The position numbers and the translations under genes were made by a program. Of a stretch of DNA of 64,000 nucleotides, positions 32,487-42,691 are shown in pieces. How positions within the stretch are numbered: position 1 is the stretch's first letter; the number at the start of each line of letters is the position of its first letter. The DNA comes from Acipenser ruthenus (lineage: Eukaryota > Chordata > Actinopteri > Acipenseriformes > Acipenseridae): positions 21,063,188 to 21,127,187 of the forward strand of contig NC_081198.1 of the NCBI RefSeq assembly GCF_902713425.1, read 5' to 3'. Under the pieces are notes generated by a model. That model made no database searches. It was not told where the DNA came from and saw nothing but the letters and a program-made list of their open reading frames with translations.

Positions 32487-32675
32487 GGTGTGCACCGTTC
32501 CCGGAGGTACTGCAATACCGGGCCGATGCGTGGAGTGGACGGAGCAAGCCCCTGTTCCATCTCCCGATTCCAAAAATCAATTTAATATATGGTCCCCTGA
32601 TAGGGGACGTATCAGATATTAAACTGATAAGAACAGATACTACACTTGATCTTAGCCAAAAGGCCGAGAAGCGAT
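32487..32675 (-). ncRNA. RNU2: U2 spliceosomal snRNA gene
   Basis: Full-length consensus. 3' box 32461-32476; PSE-like element 32721-32737. Confidence 0.95.
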
Positions 32676-33284
32676 GGCGACTTGGCCCTTGCCCGGGGCC
32701 CCCCAGCCCGGACGGCACAGGGGGATTCAAAGGTGGGTGCAAAATTTCAAGCACAAGCAGACCCCAAAAAAACGGGCTGCTGCTTCCAGAGGGGAAATGT
32801 GCAATTTAAGCAGGAGAAAACAAAACAAAGCAAAAACACACACATAACACCAAAAACAAAACATAAACTGGCGGAGTGCGTCTTACAAATAGTCATGCCA
32901 AGCTGCTATGCTGTGCAAGGTGCCTTGGGTAACTACAACTGTGCCTCGCTGGCTGGCTGGCTTGCTAAGAAGGTCCTGGCATAGGGACATGTTCCACCAC
33001 ACTTGTCTGGTTAGCTGCATGCTCCCAGGAAACAACCTGCTGCTGTCTACATCATCACCACATGTGAATAAAAGAAAGAAAGACAGCAAGAAAGAAAGAG
33101 AGAAAGAAAGAGAGAAAGAGAGAAAGAAAGAGAGAAAGAAAGAAAGAAAGAAAGAGAGAAAGAAAAAAAAAAGAAGTAAAACGGCGGGAAAACTTGCATC
33201 AACACTGGCACTCTCCCTCCAGCAGGGGTAGACAAAATGCTCACAGGAGAGATCCAGATCTGACTTTGACCAACGTTAGAGAAA

Positions 33285-33473
33285 GGTGTGCACCGTTCCC
33301 GGAGGTACTGCAATACCGGGCCGATGCGTGGAGTGGACGGAGCAAGCCCCTGTTCCATCTCCCGATTCCAAAAATCAATTTAATATATGGTCCCCTGATA
33401 GGGGACGTATCAGATATTAAACTGATAAGAACAGATACTACACTTGATCTTAGCCAAAAGGCCGAGAAGCGAT
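33285..33473 (-). ncRNA. RNU2: U2 spliceosomal snRNA gene
   Basis: Full-length consensus. 3' box 33259-33274; PSE-like element 33519-33535. First of a run of three evenly spaced 798-bp units. Confidence 0.95.
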
Positions 33474-34082
33474 GGCGACTTGGCCCTTGCCCGGGGCCCC
33501 CCAGCCCGGACGGCACAGGGGGATTCAAAGGTGGGTGCAAAATTTCAAGCACAAGCAGACCCCAAAAAAACGGGCTGCTGCTTCCAGAGGGGAAATGTGC
33601 AATTTAAGCAGGAGAAAACAAAACAAAGCAAAAACACACACATAACACCAAAAACAAAACATAAACTGGCGGAGTGCGTCTTACAAATAGTCATGCCAAG
33701 CTGCTATGCTGTGCAAGGTGCCTTGGGTAACTACAACTGTGCCTCGCTGGCTGGCTGGCTTGCTAAGAAGGTCCTGGCATAGGGACATGTTCCACCACAC
33801 TTGTCTGGTTAGCTGCATGCTCCCAGGAAACAACCTGCTGCTGTCTACATCATCACCACATGTGAATAAAAGAAAGAAAGACAGCAAGAAAGAAAGAGAG
33901 AAAGAAAGAGAGAAAGAGAGAAAGAAAGAGAGAAAGAAAGAAAGAAAGAAAGAGAGAAAGAAAAAAAAAAGAAGTAAAACGGCGGGAAAACTTGCATCAA
34001 CACTGGCACTCTCCCTCCAGCAGGGGTAGACAAAATGCTCACAGGAGAGATCCAGATCTGACTTTGACCAACGTTAGAGAAA

Positions 34083-34271
34083 GGTGTGCACCGTTCCCGG
34101 AGGTACTGCAATACCGGGCCGATGCGTGGAGTGGACGGAGCAAGCCCCTGTTCCATCTCCCGATTCCAAAAATCAATTTAATATATGGTCCCCTGATAGG
34201 GGACGTATCAGATATTAAACTGATAAGAACAGATACTACACTTGATCTTAGCCAAAAGGCCGAGAAGCGAT
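34083..34271 (-). ncRNA. RNU2: U2 spliceosomal snRNA gene
   Basis: Full-length consensus. 3' box 34057-34072; PSE-like element 34317-34333. Its unit appears identical by eye to those on either side. Confidence 0.95.
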
Positions 34272-34880
34272 GGCGACTTGGCCCTTGCCCGGGGCCCCCC
34301 AGCCCGGACGGCACAGGGGGATTCAAAGGTGGGTGCAAAATTTCAAGCACAAGCAGACCCCAAAAAAACGGGCTGCTGCTTCCAGAGGGGAAATGTGCAA
34401 TTTAAGCAGGAGAAAACAAAACAAAGCAAAAACACACACATAACACCAAAAACAAAACATAAACTGGCGGAGTGCGTCTTACAAATAGTCATGCCAAGCT
34501 GCTATGCTGTGCAAGGTGCCTTGGGTAACTACAACTGTGCCTCGCTGGCTGGCTGGCTTGCTAAGAAGGTCCTGGCATAGGGACATGTTCCACCACACTT
34601 GTCTGGTTAGCTGCATGCTCCCAGGAAACAACCTGCTGCTGTCTACATCATCACCACATGTGAATAAAAGAAAGAAAGACAGCAAGAAAGAAAGAGAGAA
34701 AGAAAGAGAGAAAGAGAGAAAGAAAGAGAGAAAGAAAGAAAGAAAGAAAGAGAGAAAGAAAAAAAAAAGAAGTAAAACGGCGGGAAAACTTGCATCAACA
34801 CTGGCACTCTCCCTCCAGCAGGGGTAGACAAAATGCTCACAGGAGAGATCCAGATCTGACTTTGACCAACGTTAGAGAAA

Positions 34881-35069
34881 GGTGTGCACCGTTCCCGGAG
34901 GTACTGCAATACCGGGCCGATGCGTGGAGTGGACGGAGCAAGCCCCTGTTCCATCTCCCGATTCCAAAAATCAATTTAATATATGGTCCCCTGATAGGGG
35001 ACGTATCAGATATTAAACTGATAAGAACAGATACTACACTTGATCTTAGCCAAAAGGCCGAGAAGCGAT
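34881..35069 (-). ncRNA. RNU2: U2 spliceosomal snRNA gene
   Basis: Full-length consensus. 3' box 34855-34870; PSE-like element 35115-35131. With the next unit it repeats the order seen at 29346/30136, offset 5,535 bp. Confidence 0.95.
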
Positions 35070-35670
35070 GGCGACTTGGCCCTTGCCCGGGGCCCCCCAG
35101 CCCGGACGGCACAGGGGGATTCAAAGGTGGGTGCAAAATTTCAAGCACAAGCAGACCCCAAAAAAACGGGCTGCTGCTTCCAGAGGGGAAATGTGCAATT
35201 TAAGCAGGAGAAAACAAAACAAAGCAAAAACACACACATAACACCAAAAACAAAACATAAACTGGCGGAGTGCGTCTTACAAATAGTCATGCCAAGCTGC
35301 TATGCTGTGCAAGGTGCCTTGGGTAACTACAACTGTGCCTCGCTGGCTGGCTGGCTTGCTAAGAAGGTCCTGGCATAGGGACATGTTCCACCACACTTGT
35401 CTGGTTAGCTGCATGCTCCCAGGAAACAACCTGCTGCTGCCTACATCATCACCACATGTGAATAAAAGAAAGAAAGACAGCAAGAAAGAAAGAGAGAAAG
35501 AAAGAGAGAAAGAGAGAAAGAAAGAGAGAAAGAAAGAAAGAGAGAAAGAAAAAAAAAAGAAGTAAAACGGCGGGAAAACTTGCATCAACACTGGCACTCT
35601 CCCTCCAGCAGGGGTAGACAAAATGCTAACTAGAGAGATCCAGATCTGACTTTGACCAACGTTAGAGAAA

Positions 35671-35859
35671 GGTGTGCACCGTTCCCGGAGGTACTGCAAT
35701 ACCGGGCCGATGCGTGGAGTGGACGGAGCAAGCCCCTGTTCCATCTCCCGATTCCAAAAATCAATTTAATATATGGTCCCCTGATAGGGGACGTATCAGA
35801 TATTAAACTGATAAGAACAGATACTACACTTGATCTTAGCCAAAAGGCCGAGAAGCGAT
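35671..35859 (-). ncRNA. RNU2: U2 spliceosomal snRNA gene
   Basis: Full-length consensus. 3' box 35645-35660; PSE-like element 35905-35921. Unit type of 30136, including GAGGTGAAATG upstream. Confidence 0.95.
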
Positions 35860-36451
35860 GGCGACTTGGCCCTTGCCCGGGGCCCCCCAGCCCGGACGGC
35901 ACAGGGGGATTCAAAGGTGGGTGCAAAATTCCAAGCACAAGCAGACCCCCAAAAAACGGGCTGCTGCTTCCAGAGGTGAAATGTGCAATTTAAGCAGGAG
36001 AAAACAAAACAAAGCAAAAACACACACATAACACCAAAAACAAAACATAAACTGGCGGAGTGCGTCTTACAAATAGTCATGCCAAGCTGCTATGCTGTGC
36101 AAGGTGCCTTGGGTAACTACAACTGTGCCTCGCTGGCTGGCTGGCTGGCTTGCTAAGAGGTCCTGGCATAGGGACATGTTCCACCACACTTGCATGCTCC
36201 CAGGAAACAACCTGCTGCTGTCTACATCATCACCACATGTGAATAAAAGAAAGAAAGACAGCAAGAAAGAAAGAGAGAAAGAAAGAGAGAAAGAGAGAAA
36301 GAAAGAGAGAAAGAAAGAAAGAGAGAAAGAAAAAAAAAAGAAGTAAAACGGCGGGAAAACTTGCATCAACACTGGCACTCTCCCTCCAGCAGGGGTAGAC
36401 AAAATGCTCACAGGAGAGATCCAGATCTGACTTTGACCAACGTTAGAGAAA

Positions 36452-36640
36452 GGTGTGCACCGTTCCCGGAGGTACTGCAATACCGGGCCGATGCGTGGAG
36501 TGGACGGAGCAAGCCCCTGTTCCATCTCCCGATTCCAAAAATCAATTTAATATATGGTCCCCTGATAGGGGACGTATCAGATATTAAACTGATAAGAACA
36601 GATACTACACTTGATCTTAGCCAAAAGGCCGAGAAGCGAT
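36452..36640 (-). ncRNA. RNU2: U2 spliceosomal snRNA gene
   Basis: Full-length consensus. 3' box 36426-36441; PSE-like element 36686-36702. Downstream spacer carries the 12-nt deletion seen at 28300. Confidence 0.95.
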
Positions 36641-37241
36641 GGCGACTTGGCCCTTGCCCGGGGCCCCCCAGCCCGGACGGCACAGGGGGATTCAAAGGTG
36701 GGTGCAAAATTTCAAGCACAAGCAGACCCCAAAAAAACGGGCTGCTGCTTCCAGAGGGGAAATGTGCAATTTAAGCAGGAGAAAACAAAACAAAGCAAAA
36801 ACACACACATAACACCAAAAACAAAACATAAACTGGCGGAGTGCGTCTTACAAATAGTCATGCCAAGCTGCTATGCTGTGCAAGGTGCCTTGGGTAACTA
36901 CAACTGTGCCTCGCTGGCTGGCTGGCTTGCTAAGAAGGTCCTGGCATAGGGACATGTTCCACCACACTTGTCTGGTTAGCTGCATGCTCCCAGGAAACAA
37001 CCTGCTGCTGCCTACATCATCACCACATGTGAATAAAAGAAAGAAAGACAGCAAGAAAGAAAGAGAGAAAGAAAGAGAGAAAGAGAGAAAGAAAGAGAGA
37101 AAGAAAGAAAGAGAGAAAGAAAAAAAAAAGAAGTAAAACGGCGGGAAAACTTGCATCAACACTGGCACTCTCCCTCCAGCAGGGGTAGACAAAATGCTAA
37201 CTAGAGAGATCCAGATCTGACTTTGACCAACGTTAGAGAAA

Positions 37242-37430
37242 GGTGTGCACCGTTCCCGGAGGTACTGCAATACCGGGCCGATGCGTGGAGTGGACGGAGC
37301 AAGCCCCTGTTCCATCTCCCGATTCCAAAAATCAATTTAATATATGGTCCCCTGATAGGGGACGTATCAGATATTAAACTGATAAGAACAGATACTACAC
37401 TTGATCTTAGCCAAAAGGCCGAGAAGCGAT
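37242..37430 (-). ncRNA. RNU2: U2 spliceosomal snRNA gene
   Basis: Full-length consensus. 3' box 37216-37231; PSE-like element 37476-37492. Duplicate of the 35671 unit, 1,571 bp away. Confidence 0.95.
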
Positions 37431-38022
37431 GGCGACTTGGCCCTTGCCCGGGGCCCCCCAGCCCGGACGGCACAGGGGGATTCAAAGGTGGGTGCAAAAT
37501 TCCAAGCACAAGCAGACCCCCAAAAAACGGGCTGCTGCTTCCAGAGGTGAAATGTGCAATTTAAGCAGGAGAAAACAAAACAAAGCAAAAACACACACAT
37601 AACACCAAAAACAAAACATAAACTGGCGGAGTGCGTCTTACAAATAGTCATGCCAAGCTGCTATGCTGTGCAAGGTGCCTTGGGTAACTACAACTGTGCC
37701 TCGCTGGCTGGCTGGCTGGCTTGCTAAGAGGTCCTGGCATAGGGACATGTTCCACCACACTTGCATGCTCCCAGGAAACAACCTGCTGCTGTCTACATCA
37801 TCACCACATGTGAATAAAAGAAAGAAAGACAGCAAGAAAGAAAGAGAGAAAGAAAGAGAGAAAGAGAGAAAGAAAGAGAGAAAGAAAGAAAGAGAGAAAG
37901 AAAAAAAAAAGAAGTAAAACGGCGGGAAAACTTGCATCAACACTGGCACTCTCCCTCCAGCAGGGGTAGACAAAATGCTCACAGGAGAGATCCAGATCTG
38001 ACTTTGACCAACGTTAGAGAAA

Positions 38023-38211
38023 GGTGTGCACCGTTCCCGGAGGTACTGCAATACCGGGCCGATGCGTGGAGTGGACGGAGCAAGCCCCTGTTCCATCTCC
38101 CGATTCCAAAAATCAATTTAATATATGGTCCCCTGATAGGGGACGTATCAGATATTAAACTGATAAGAACAGATACTACACTTGATCTTAGCCAAAAGGC
38201 CGAGAAGCGAT
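38023..38211 (-). ncRNA. RNU2: U2 spliceosomal snRNA gene
   Basis: Full-length consensus. 3' box 37997-38012; PSE-like element 38257-38273. Combines the 12-nt downstream deletion of 36452 with the upstream deletion of 30929, so it looks recombinant. Confidence 0.95.
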
Positions 38212-38799
38212 GGCGACTTGGCCCTTGCCCGGGGCCCCCCAGCCCGGACGGCACAGGGGGATTCAAAGGTGGGTGCAAAATTCCAAGCACAAGCAGACCC
38301 CCAAAAAACGGGCTGCTGCTTCCAGAGGGGAAATGTGCAATTTAAGCAGGAGGAAACAAAACAGCAAAAACACACACATAACACCAAAAACAAAACATAA
38401 ACTGGCGGAGTGCGTCTTACAAATAGTCATGCCAAGCTGCTATGCTGTGCAAGGTGCCTTGGGTAACTACAACTGTGCCTCGCTGGCTGGCTGGCTTGCT
38501 AAGAAGGTCCTGGCATAGGGACATGTTCCACCACACTTGTCTGGTTAGCTGCATGCTCCCAGGAAACAACCTGCTGCTGTCTACATCATCACCACATGTG
38601 AATAAAAGAAAGAAAGACAGCAAGAAAGAAAGAGAGAAAGAAAGAGAGAAAGAGAGAAAGAAAGAAAGAGAGAAAGAAAAAAAAAAAGAAGTAAAACGGC
38701 GGGAAAACTTGCATCAACACTGGCACTCTCCCTCCAGCAGGGGTAGACAAAATGCTCACAGGAGAGATCCAGATCTGACTTTGACCAACGTTAGAGAAA

Positions 38800-38951
38800 A
38801 GTGTGCACCGTTCCCGGAGGTACTGCAATACCGGGCCGATGCGTGGAGTGGACGGAGCAAGCCCCTGTTCCATCTCCCGATTCCAAAAATCAATTTAATA
38901 TATGGTCCCCTGATAGGGGACGTATCAGATATTAAACTGATAAGAACAGAT
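38800..38951 (-). pseudogene. RNU2: U2 snRNA 3' part (nt 38-189) interrupted by element C
   Basis: U2 nt 38 to the 3' end, with the last base changed. It is joined to the poly(A) of element C at the same U2 base used by LINE B2. The 5' part is at 40569-40602. Confidence 0.92.
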
Positions 38952-40568
38952 TTTTTTTTTTTTTTTTTTTATAAATTTTAATCAAATACTCAAAAAAAAT
39001 ACATCAATTTCTCACAAATAATACATCAAAATCAAATACTCAAAAACACGTCAATTTCTCAAAAACAATACTCAAAAAAACCTCAATTTCTCAAAAACGA
39101 TAGATCAAAATCATCATCATATTCAACTCAAACTCGAACTAAAGCTTTTTCTCATTTTCCAACTCAATCCTTTTTTTGGCTTTCTTTAAAGCCTCTTCCG
39201 CCTTCCACCGTGCATGCAACAATACTCTTTGTCTCTCCTCCTCATATCTTCTCCACTCTTGTTCAGAAATCCTGCCCTTCCTCATCCTCTCCTTCCACGC
39301 CAACAACTCCGCAAACTCCTTAGCACAAAACATCTTCATTATATATTCTTCTGAAGACATTCCTTCCTCCCTTCCACTGTCCATGGTTTCTGACTCTCCT
39401 TTCTTTTTTCTTTTCTCCTCCTCTTCCTCCACACTCTTTGCCCAACTTGAGCTTGCTGTTGCCCCTTCCTCATCCACTTTCCTCTTTCTCTGAACACCCT
39501 CCACCCCCTCCATGGAATCATCCACGGAGGAGCCGGAACCTTCCGAGGACTTCTGTTGGCTGTTCTGCATACTGCTGCCTCTCTTTTTCTCCGCCTCCCT
39601 GTTCGGCTCTCCTCCCCTTTCTTTTGTCCCTTCTGAACCAGAGTTTCCCGCCATTCCGCCCCCTTCTTTGGAAGCTCCACCCCCAACACTTTCTCCTTTA
39701 TTCTTCTCATTGTCCTTTTCCTCTGGTTTTTCCCCTTTCTCTGTCTTCTTTTGCTTTGCTTCTTCTTTTTCCTTTCCTCCGTGTCCCGCCGCCTGAGCAT
39801 AACTCCTCGCACTCTCAGGGCAATCTCTGTAGACATGCTCCTTGGAGCCACAGAGATTGCATATAGTCCCACTGGGGCAATCCCTGGATACATGGCCTAT
39901 TTGGCTACAGTTCTTACAAACTACCTCCTCACAATCTGCTGCAAGATGACCTCCTCTGTTACATTTGTAACACACCTTTGGCTGTCCTCTGTAAAACACA
40001 GTCCCCCTCACCGATCCAATCATCAGGTCAGGTCGGATGTGAATCATCCTCCCCTCCCTGACGTGCAGTTTAGCCATATATTTCCACACTCCATTCCAAA
40101 TCCTCTCACTGTCCATCATTTTAACAGGTAACTCACTCTTAAGTTCCAGGCTCCTCTTCAACCTCGTAGAGATGTCCTCCACCGGCAGAAAAGGGCAGGC
40201 CATTGAAACAAAAACTGTTCTCCAGTCCATAAGAAACATAGGCTCAATGTTAAAAACACTGGCCGGCAGCTTCTCCTTGTTGTCCTCAAAGGTCTTCACT
40301 GCCTTCCAACAATCCTCTTCTTTATTCAAGGTCAGGTCGAAACTCCCTTTTGCAACACTGTCCTTCAAACACAATACATCTTCAGCCTTCAGTTTAAATA
40401 GACCAAACACGATCTCCAAAACAAATTTCCGTCTCCCCCACAGCCCTGTCAGATTCTTCAACTGGAGCCTCAGGGTGTTCCTTGCTCTTGGACCTTCTTC
40501 TTCCATCTCGTCAGTAATATTCCTTCCAGCTCACGCTTTCCAGATCGATTACCTTCGCCTTCTCAAAG
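38952..40568 (-). mobile_element. Element C: short ORF1-only U2-targeted retroelement (half-LINE)
   Basis: About 1.62 kb between U2 nt 34 and nt 38, on the U2 strand. It has a 62-nt leader, one open 455-codon ORF1-type gene, an A/T-rich 3' UTR of about 170 bp with imperfect repeats of CAATTTCTCAAAAAC, and a poly(A) of about 20 nt (38951-38970). No endonuclease or RT remains are visible. The two ends are clean and identical in position to LINE B2, so it looks like a complete inserted unit and not a truncated LINE. It must have been mobilised in trans; LINE B enzymes are the natural candidate. Confidence 0.85.
39139..40506 (-). CDS. Element C ORF1-like CCHC zinc-knuckle protein (455 aa)
   Basis: Open from ATG 40506 (MEEEGPRARNTLRLQ) to a stop 170 nt before the poly(A). 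The N-terminal domain of about 165 residues ends in SVRGTVFYRGQPKVCYKC, collinear with the family A and B ORF1 signature. Three canonical CCHC knuckles follow: CYKCNRGGHLAADC, CKNCSQIGHVSRDC and CNLCGSKEHVYRDC, then SARSYAQAAGHG. The second half is Lys/Glu/Gly-rich and the C-terminal 90 residues are strongly charged and likely helical (EEYIMKMF...EEERQRVLLHARWK). Sequence outside the motifs is far from families A and B, so it derives from a third lineage. An open frame this long in a young repeat suggests coding constraint or recent insertion. Confidence 0.85.
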   Translation of the reverse strand: MEEEGPRARNTLRLQLKNLTGLWGRRKFVLEIVFGLFKLKAEDVLCLKDSVAKGSFDLTLNKEEDCWKAVKTFEDNKEKLPASVFNIEPMFLMDWRTVFVSMACPFLPVEDISTRLKRSLELKSELPVKMMDSERIWNGVWKYMAKLHVREGRMIHIRPDLMIGSVRGTVFYRGQPKVCYKCNRGGHLAADCEEVVCKNCSQIGHVSRDCPSGTICNLCGSKEHVYRDCPESARSYAQAAGHGGKEKEEAKQKKTEKGEKPEEKDNEKNKGESVGGGASKEGGGMAGNSGSEGTKERGGEPNREAEKKRGSSMQNSQQKSSEGSGSSVDDSMEGVEGVQRKRKVDEEGATASSSWAKSVEEEEEKRKKKGESETMDSGREEGMSSEEYIMKMFCAKEFAELLAWKERMRKGRISEQEWRRYEEERQRVLLHARWKAEEALKKAKKRIELENEKKL

Positions 40569-40602
40569 ACACTTGATCGGAGCCAAGAGGCCGAGAAGCG
40601 AT
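40569..40602 (-). pseudogene. RNU2: U2 snRNA 5' fragment (nt 1-34) upstream of element C, diverged
   Basis: U2 nt 1-34 with three substitutions (GGCCTCTTGGCTCCG against GGCCTTTTGGCTAAG). Two of the changed positions are also changed upstream of LINE B2. The U2 promoter with its PSE-like element (40648-40664) follows intact, so element C sits in the position of a U2 transcript. Confidence 0.88.
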
Positions 40603-41211
40603 GGCGACTTGGCCCTTGCCCGGGGCCCCCCAGCCCGGACGGCACAGGGGGATTCAAAGGTGGGTGCAAAATTTCAAGCACAAGCAGACCCCAAAAAAAC
40701 GGGCTGCTGCTTCCAGAGGGGAAATGTGCAATTTAAGCAGGAGAAAACAAAACAAAGCAAAAACACACACATAACACCAAAAACAAAACATAAACTGGCG
40801 GAGTGCGTCTTACAAATAGTCATGCCAAGCTGCTATGCTGTGCAAGGTGCCTTGGGTAACTACAACTGTGCCTCGCTGGCTGGCTGGCTTGCTAAGAAGG
40901 TCCTGGCATAGGGACATGTTCCACCACACTTGTCTGGTTAGCTGCATGCTCCCAGGAAACAACCTGCTGCTGTCTACATCATCACCACATGTGAATAAAA
41001 GAAAGAAAGACAGCAAGAAAGAAAGAGAGAAAGAAAGAGAGAAAGAGAGAAAGAAAGAGAGAAAGAAAGAGAGAAAGAAAGAGAGAAAGAAAAAAAAAAG
41101 AAGTAAAACGGCGGGAAAACTTGCATCAACACTGGCACTCTCCCTCCAGCAGGGGTAGACAAAATGCTCACAGGAGAGATCCAGATCTGACTTTGACCAA
41201 CGTTAGAGAAA

Positions 41212-41400
41212 GGTGTGCACCGTTCCCGGAGGTACTGCAATACCGGGCCGATGCGTGGAGTGGACGGAGCAAGCCCCTGTTCCATCTCCCGATTCCAAAA
41301 ATCAATTTAATATATGGTCCCCTGATAGGGGACGTATCAGATATTAAACTGATAAGAACAGATACTACACTTGATCTTAGCCAAAAGGCCGAGAAGCGAT
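41212..41400 (-). ncRNA. RNU2: U2 spliceosomal snRNA gene
   Basis: Full-length consensus. 3' box 41186-41201; PSE-like element 41446-41462. Confidence 0.95.
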
Positions 41401-42012
41401 GGCGACTTGGCCCTTGCCCGGGGCCCCCCAGCCCGGACGGCACAGGGGGATTCAAAGGTGGGTGCAAAATTTCAAGCACAAGCAGACCCCAAAAAAACGG
41501 GCTGCTGCTTCCAGAGGGGAAATGTGCAATTTAAGCAGGAGAAAACAAAACAAAGCAAAAACACACACATAACACCAAAAACAAAACATAAACTGGCGGA
41601 GTGCGTCTTACAAATAGTCATGCCAAGCTGCTATGCTGTGCAAGGTGCCTTGGGTAACTACAACTGTGCCTCGCTGGCTGGCTGGCTTGCTAAGAAGGTC
41701 CTGGCATAGGGACATGTTCCACCACACTTGTCTGGTTAGCTGCATGCTCCCAGGAAACAAACTGCTGCTGTCTACATCATCACCACATGTGAATAAAAGA
41801 AAGAAAGACAGCAAGAAAGAAAGAGAGAAAGAAAGAGAGAAAGAAAGAGAGAAAGAGAGAAAGAAAGAGAGAAAGAAAGAAAGAGAGAAAGAAAAAAAAA
41901 GAAGTAAAACGGCGGGAAAACTTGCATCAACACTGGCACTCTCCCTCCAGCAGGGGTAGACAAAATGCTCACAGGAGAGATCCAGATCTGACTTTGACCA
42001 ACGTTAGAGAAA

Positions 42013-42127
42013 GGTGTGCACCGTTCCCGGAGGTACTGCAATACCGGGCCGATGCATGGAGTGGACGGAGCAAGCCCCTGTTCCATCTCCCGATTCCAAA
42101 AATCAATTTAATATATGGTCCCCTGAT
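42013..42127 (-). pseudogene. RNU2: U2 snRNA 3' part (nt 75-189) cut at the LTR-element junction
   Basis: U2 up to nt 75 with one substitution (CATGCATCGG against CACGCATCGG), then an inverted copy of nearby U2 sequence and the LTR element. No 5' part of this gene is found on the far side. Confidence 0.88.
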
Positions 42128-42143
42128 ACCATATATTAAATTG
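42104..42143. repeat. 16-bp palindrome at the U2/LTR junction
   Basis: CAATTTAATATATGGT (42104-42119, normal U2 sequence) is followed after 8 nt by its exact inverse complement ACCATATATTAAATTG (42128-42143), which is absent from other units. It looks like fold-back synthesis during repair. A shorter alternative reading is a U2 deletion with a few added bases. Confidence 0.6.
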
Positions 42144-42691
42144 TGACCGGGTCTTCCTCGTGTCACGCGTGTGGGTAGCCGCTGTTCAAGCATACAGAGA
42201 GACAGAGGTGGTGTTGTTGAAAACGCCGGCACAGGCGCGCAGGTTTTATTCACAAACAAACAAACAGAAAACAAAAGTAAAATAAAGATGGTCATGTGAC
42301 GTTACCAGCGATGGTAACGCACAGAGGACCAGTACTTCAAGCTGTACAAAAAGTGCAAAATAAAACACACTCCCACAAACTATAAATCAAAGGTGCCGTG
42401 AAAACGGCAGGCCTTGCAGCAGCCCTGAGCCATCTCCCGCGGATGTTTTTAACCTGACGGACACTCGATCAAGACCCGCCCACCTGCTGATTGAGGTCCA
42501 GCCCAGCCAATCACCTGCTGCCCTTCCCCTCAACCAAGCCTAGCAGGCAGCAAGTCTCAATCGAGCGTCCGTCTGTAAACAATAATTCAATTAAACAAAT
42601 CAGCTCCCAAAATGACACAAAATAAACCCATTTCCCCATCCAAATGATACCAACACTAAATACACACGTGCAGGGCACTCGCCCTGCTACA
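42142..42691 (-). repeat. 3' LTR of the LTR retrotransposon
   Basis: 550 bp. It contains an AATAAA signal in its 3' third on the minus strand (GTGAATAAAACC). Confidence 0.85.

Larger units (their letters stand above)
27946..38951. repeat. Main U2 tandem array block, 13 full units, with higher-order repeats
   Basis: Thirteen complete U2 genes at spacings of 777-798 bp, bounded by LINE B2 and element C, which split U2 genes at each end. Unit types recur: the units of U2 30136, 35671 and 37242 share CTAACTAGAGAG, GCTGCCTAC and GAGGTGAAATG; the pair 35671/36452 repeats as 37242/38023 at an offset of 1,571 bp; 30136/30929/31707 recurs as 37242/38023/38800. Units starting 33285, 34083 and 34881 are evenly spaced at 798 bp. 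This points to recent unequal exchange. There are no protein genes. Confidence 0.93.
40569..42127. repeat. U2 tandem array block between element C and the LTR element
   Basis: One full U2 gene and one broken U2 gene with their spacers. The microsatellites here are longer than average. No protein genes. Confidence 0.9.

Noticed and set aside
27946-38951. CRISPR-like or satellite interpretation of the tandem array
   Set aside because: Unit length near 790 bp, with a complete snRNA gene, promoter and 3' box in each unit, identifies a U2 gene array.
39136-40506. Element C as a retroviral or LTR-element gag
   Set aside because: CCHC knuckles are common to Tx1/L1-type ORF1. There are no LTRs, protease or integrase; the unit ends in poly(A), and the insertion site equals that of LINE B2.
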